NCBI GenBank assembly: GCA_026314275.1
Contig: CP111109.1
Coordinates: 2,728,001-2,792,000, forward strand
Direction: 5' to 3'
DNA from: JAGOEY01 sp017997515
Lineage (GTDB): Bacteria; Pseudomonadota; Gammaproteobacteria; Burkholderiales; Burkholderiaceae_C
Length of the DNA: 64,000 bases
Below, piece after piece: positions 63,776 to 64,000 of the stretch. Each line of letters opens with the position of its first letter. Position 1 is the first letter of the stretch. A program made the position numbers and the translations under genes. The notes below the pieces were generated by a model. That model saw only the letters and a list, made by a program, of their open reading frames with translations. It made no database searches and was not told the DNA's origin.

Positions 63776-63883
63776 GGTGGGTCTGCTCAGGAGGGGGTGT
63801 CACCCCATCGTAAAAAATTTGTCACCTTGCCACCATCAGAGAATTGGGAACACAGGCTTGCCGTATTGGCAAACCATGTCGGC

Positions 63884-64000
63884 TTATGCCGTGTGCTCTT
63901 GGCCCGCTGGCAGTTGGGTCTTGAGGTAGTCCAGAAACCGCTGTGCCGCGTGTGGCAGGGTGCGCCCGGCCAGGGTTTGCAGCTCGATGTCGCGCAGCGC
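63884..64000 (-). CDS. C-terminus of a LysR-type regulator (partial)
   Basis: 38 codons on the minus strand, cut by the window end: ALRDIELQTLAGRTLPHAAQRFLDYLKTQL and a short tail to TAA at 63884-63886. HAAQRFLDYL is the usual last helix of LysR regulators. It lies 108 nt upstream of the Bug gene, the same gene pair as at 48809/49881 though here both read the same way. Confidence 0.65.
   Translation of the reverse strand, partial: ALRDIELQTLAGRTLPHAAQRFLDYLKTQLPAGQEHTA

Overview
This window is a high-GC beta-proteobacterial chromosome segment, most like Comamonadaceae (Rhodoferax/Acidovorax relatives). That placement is inferred from the gene families, from the gmk-rpoZ-spoT order and from a dispersed palindromic repeat with the core TAGCT...GCGCTAGAGC. 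No taxonomic marker was compared.

Layout. (1) 1-3300: right end of an integrative conjugative element of Tn4371/IncP type (trbF-trbG-trbI-DUF2274). (2) 3309-3637: a tRNA-Ile(CAU) gene interrupted in its anticodon loop by a 252-nt group I intron of the small Azoarcus type. (3) 3638-4802: a mini-island with one unknown gene, ending in a copy of the 3' part of tRNA-Ile. (4) 4803-13103: a phage-satellite-like island (integrase, AlpA-like regulator, primase/helicase, VRR-NUC nuclease, P27-type small terminase, no capsid or tail genes), ending in a third tRNA-Ile 3' copy. (5) 13150-27532: core genome: tRNA-Arg, greB, spoT, rpoZ, gmk, yicC, a Ser/Thr kinase and PP2C phosphatase pair, rph, rdgB, hemW, tRNA-Ser, an NlpD-like gene, glgP and glgC. 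(6) 27575-32685: urease operon ureA-ureJ-ureB-ureC-ureE-ureF-ureG without ureD. (7) 32809-38477: a nucleobase-permease/hybrid histidine kinase fusion, a LuxR-type response regulator and a diguanylate cyclase. (8) 38554-46074: a locus resembling the Fap functional amyloid system: sigma-54 regulator, FapF-like outer-membrane channel, Gly-rich fibre protein split by an IS5-family element, two small exported proteins and a C39 peptidase. (9) 46198-56629: an unknown protein, VOC protein, MFS transporter, a sugar-acid catabolic cluster (LysR, Bug, PdxA-like, enolase-superfamily dehydratase, DapA-like aldolase), SRPBCC protein, flavin reductase and dctA. (10) 56885-62685: urea ABC transporter urtABCDE. 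(11) 62798-64000: another Bug protein and the C-terminus of a LysR regulator.

How the parts fit. Urea is imported by UrtABCDE and hydrolysed by urease with nickel supplied by UreJ/UreE/UreG. The permease-kinase divergent from ureA is a plausible sensor of a nitrogenous compound, but that is inference. The Fap-like locus forms a second unit: an exported fibre protein, small exported partners carrying double-glycine motifs, a C39 peptidase and an outer-membrane exporter, probably under sigma-54 control. Two lesions (an IS in the fibre signal peptide and a +1 frameshift just after the exporter signal peptide) suggest it is switched off or decaying in this strain.

The most noteworthy items are the intron-bearing tRNA-Ile beside intronless copies of the same tRNA end, the phage satellite, the permease-kinase fusion and the damaged amyloid-like secretion locus. 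All calls come from reading the sequence; no database search was run.
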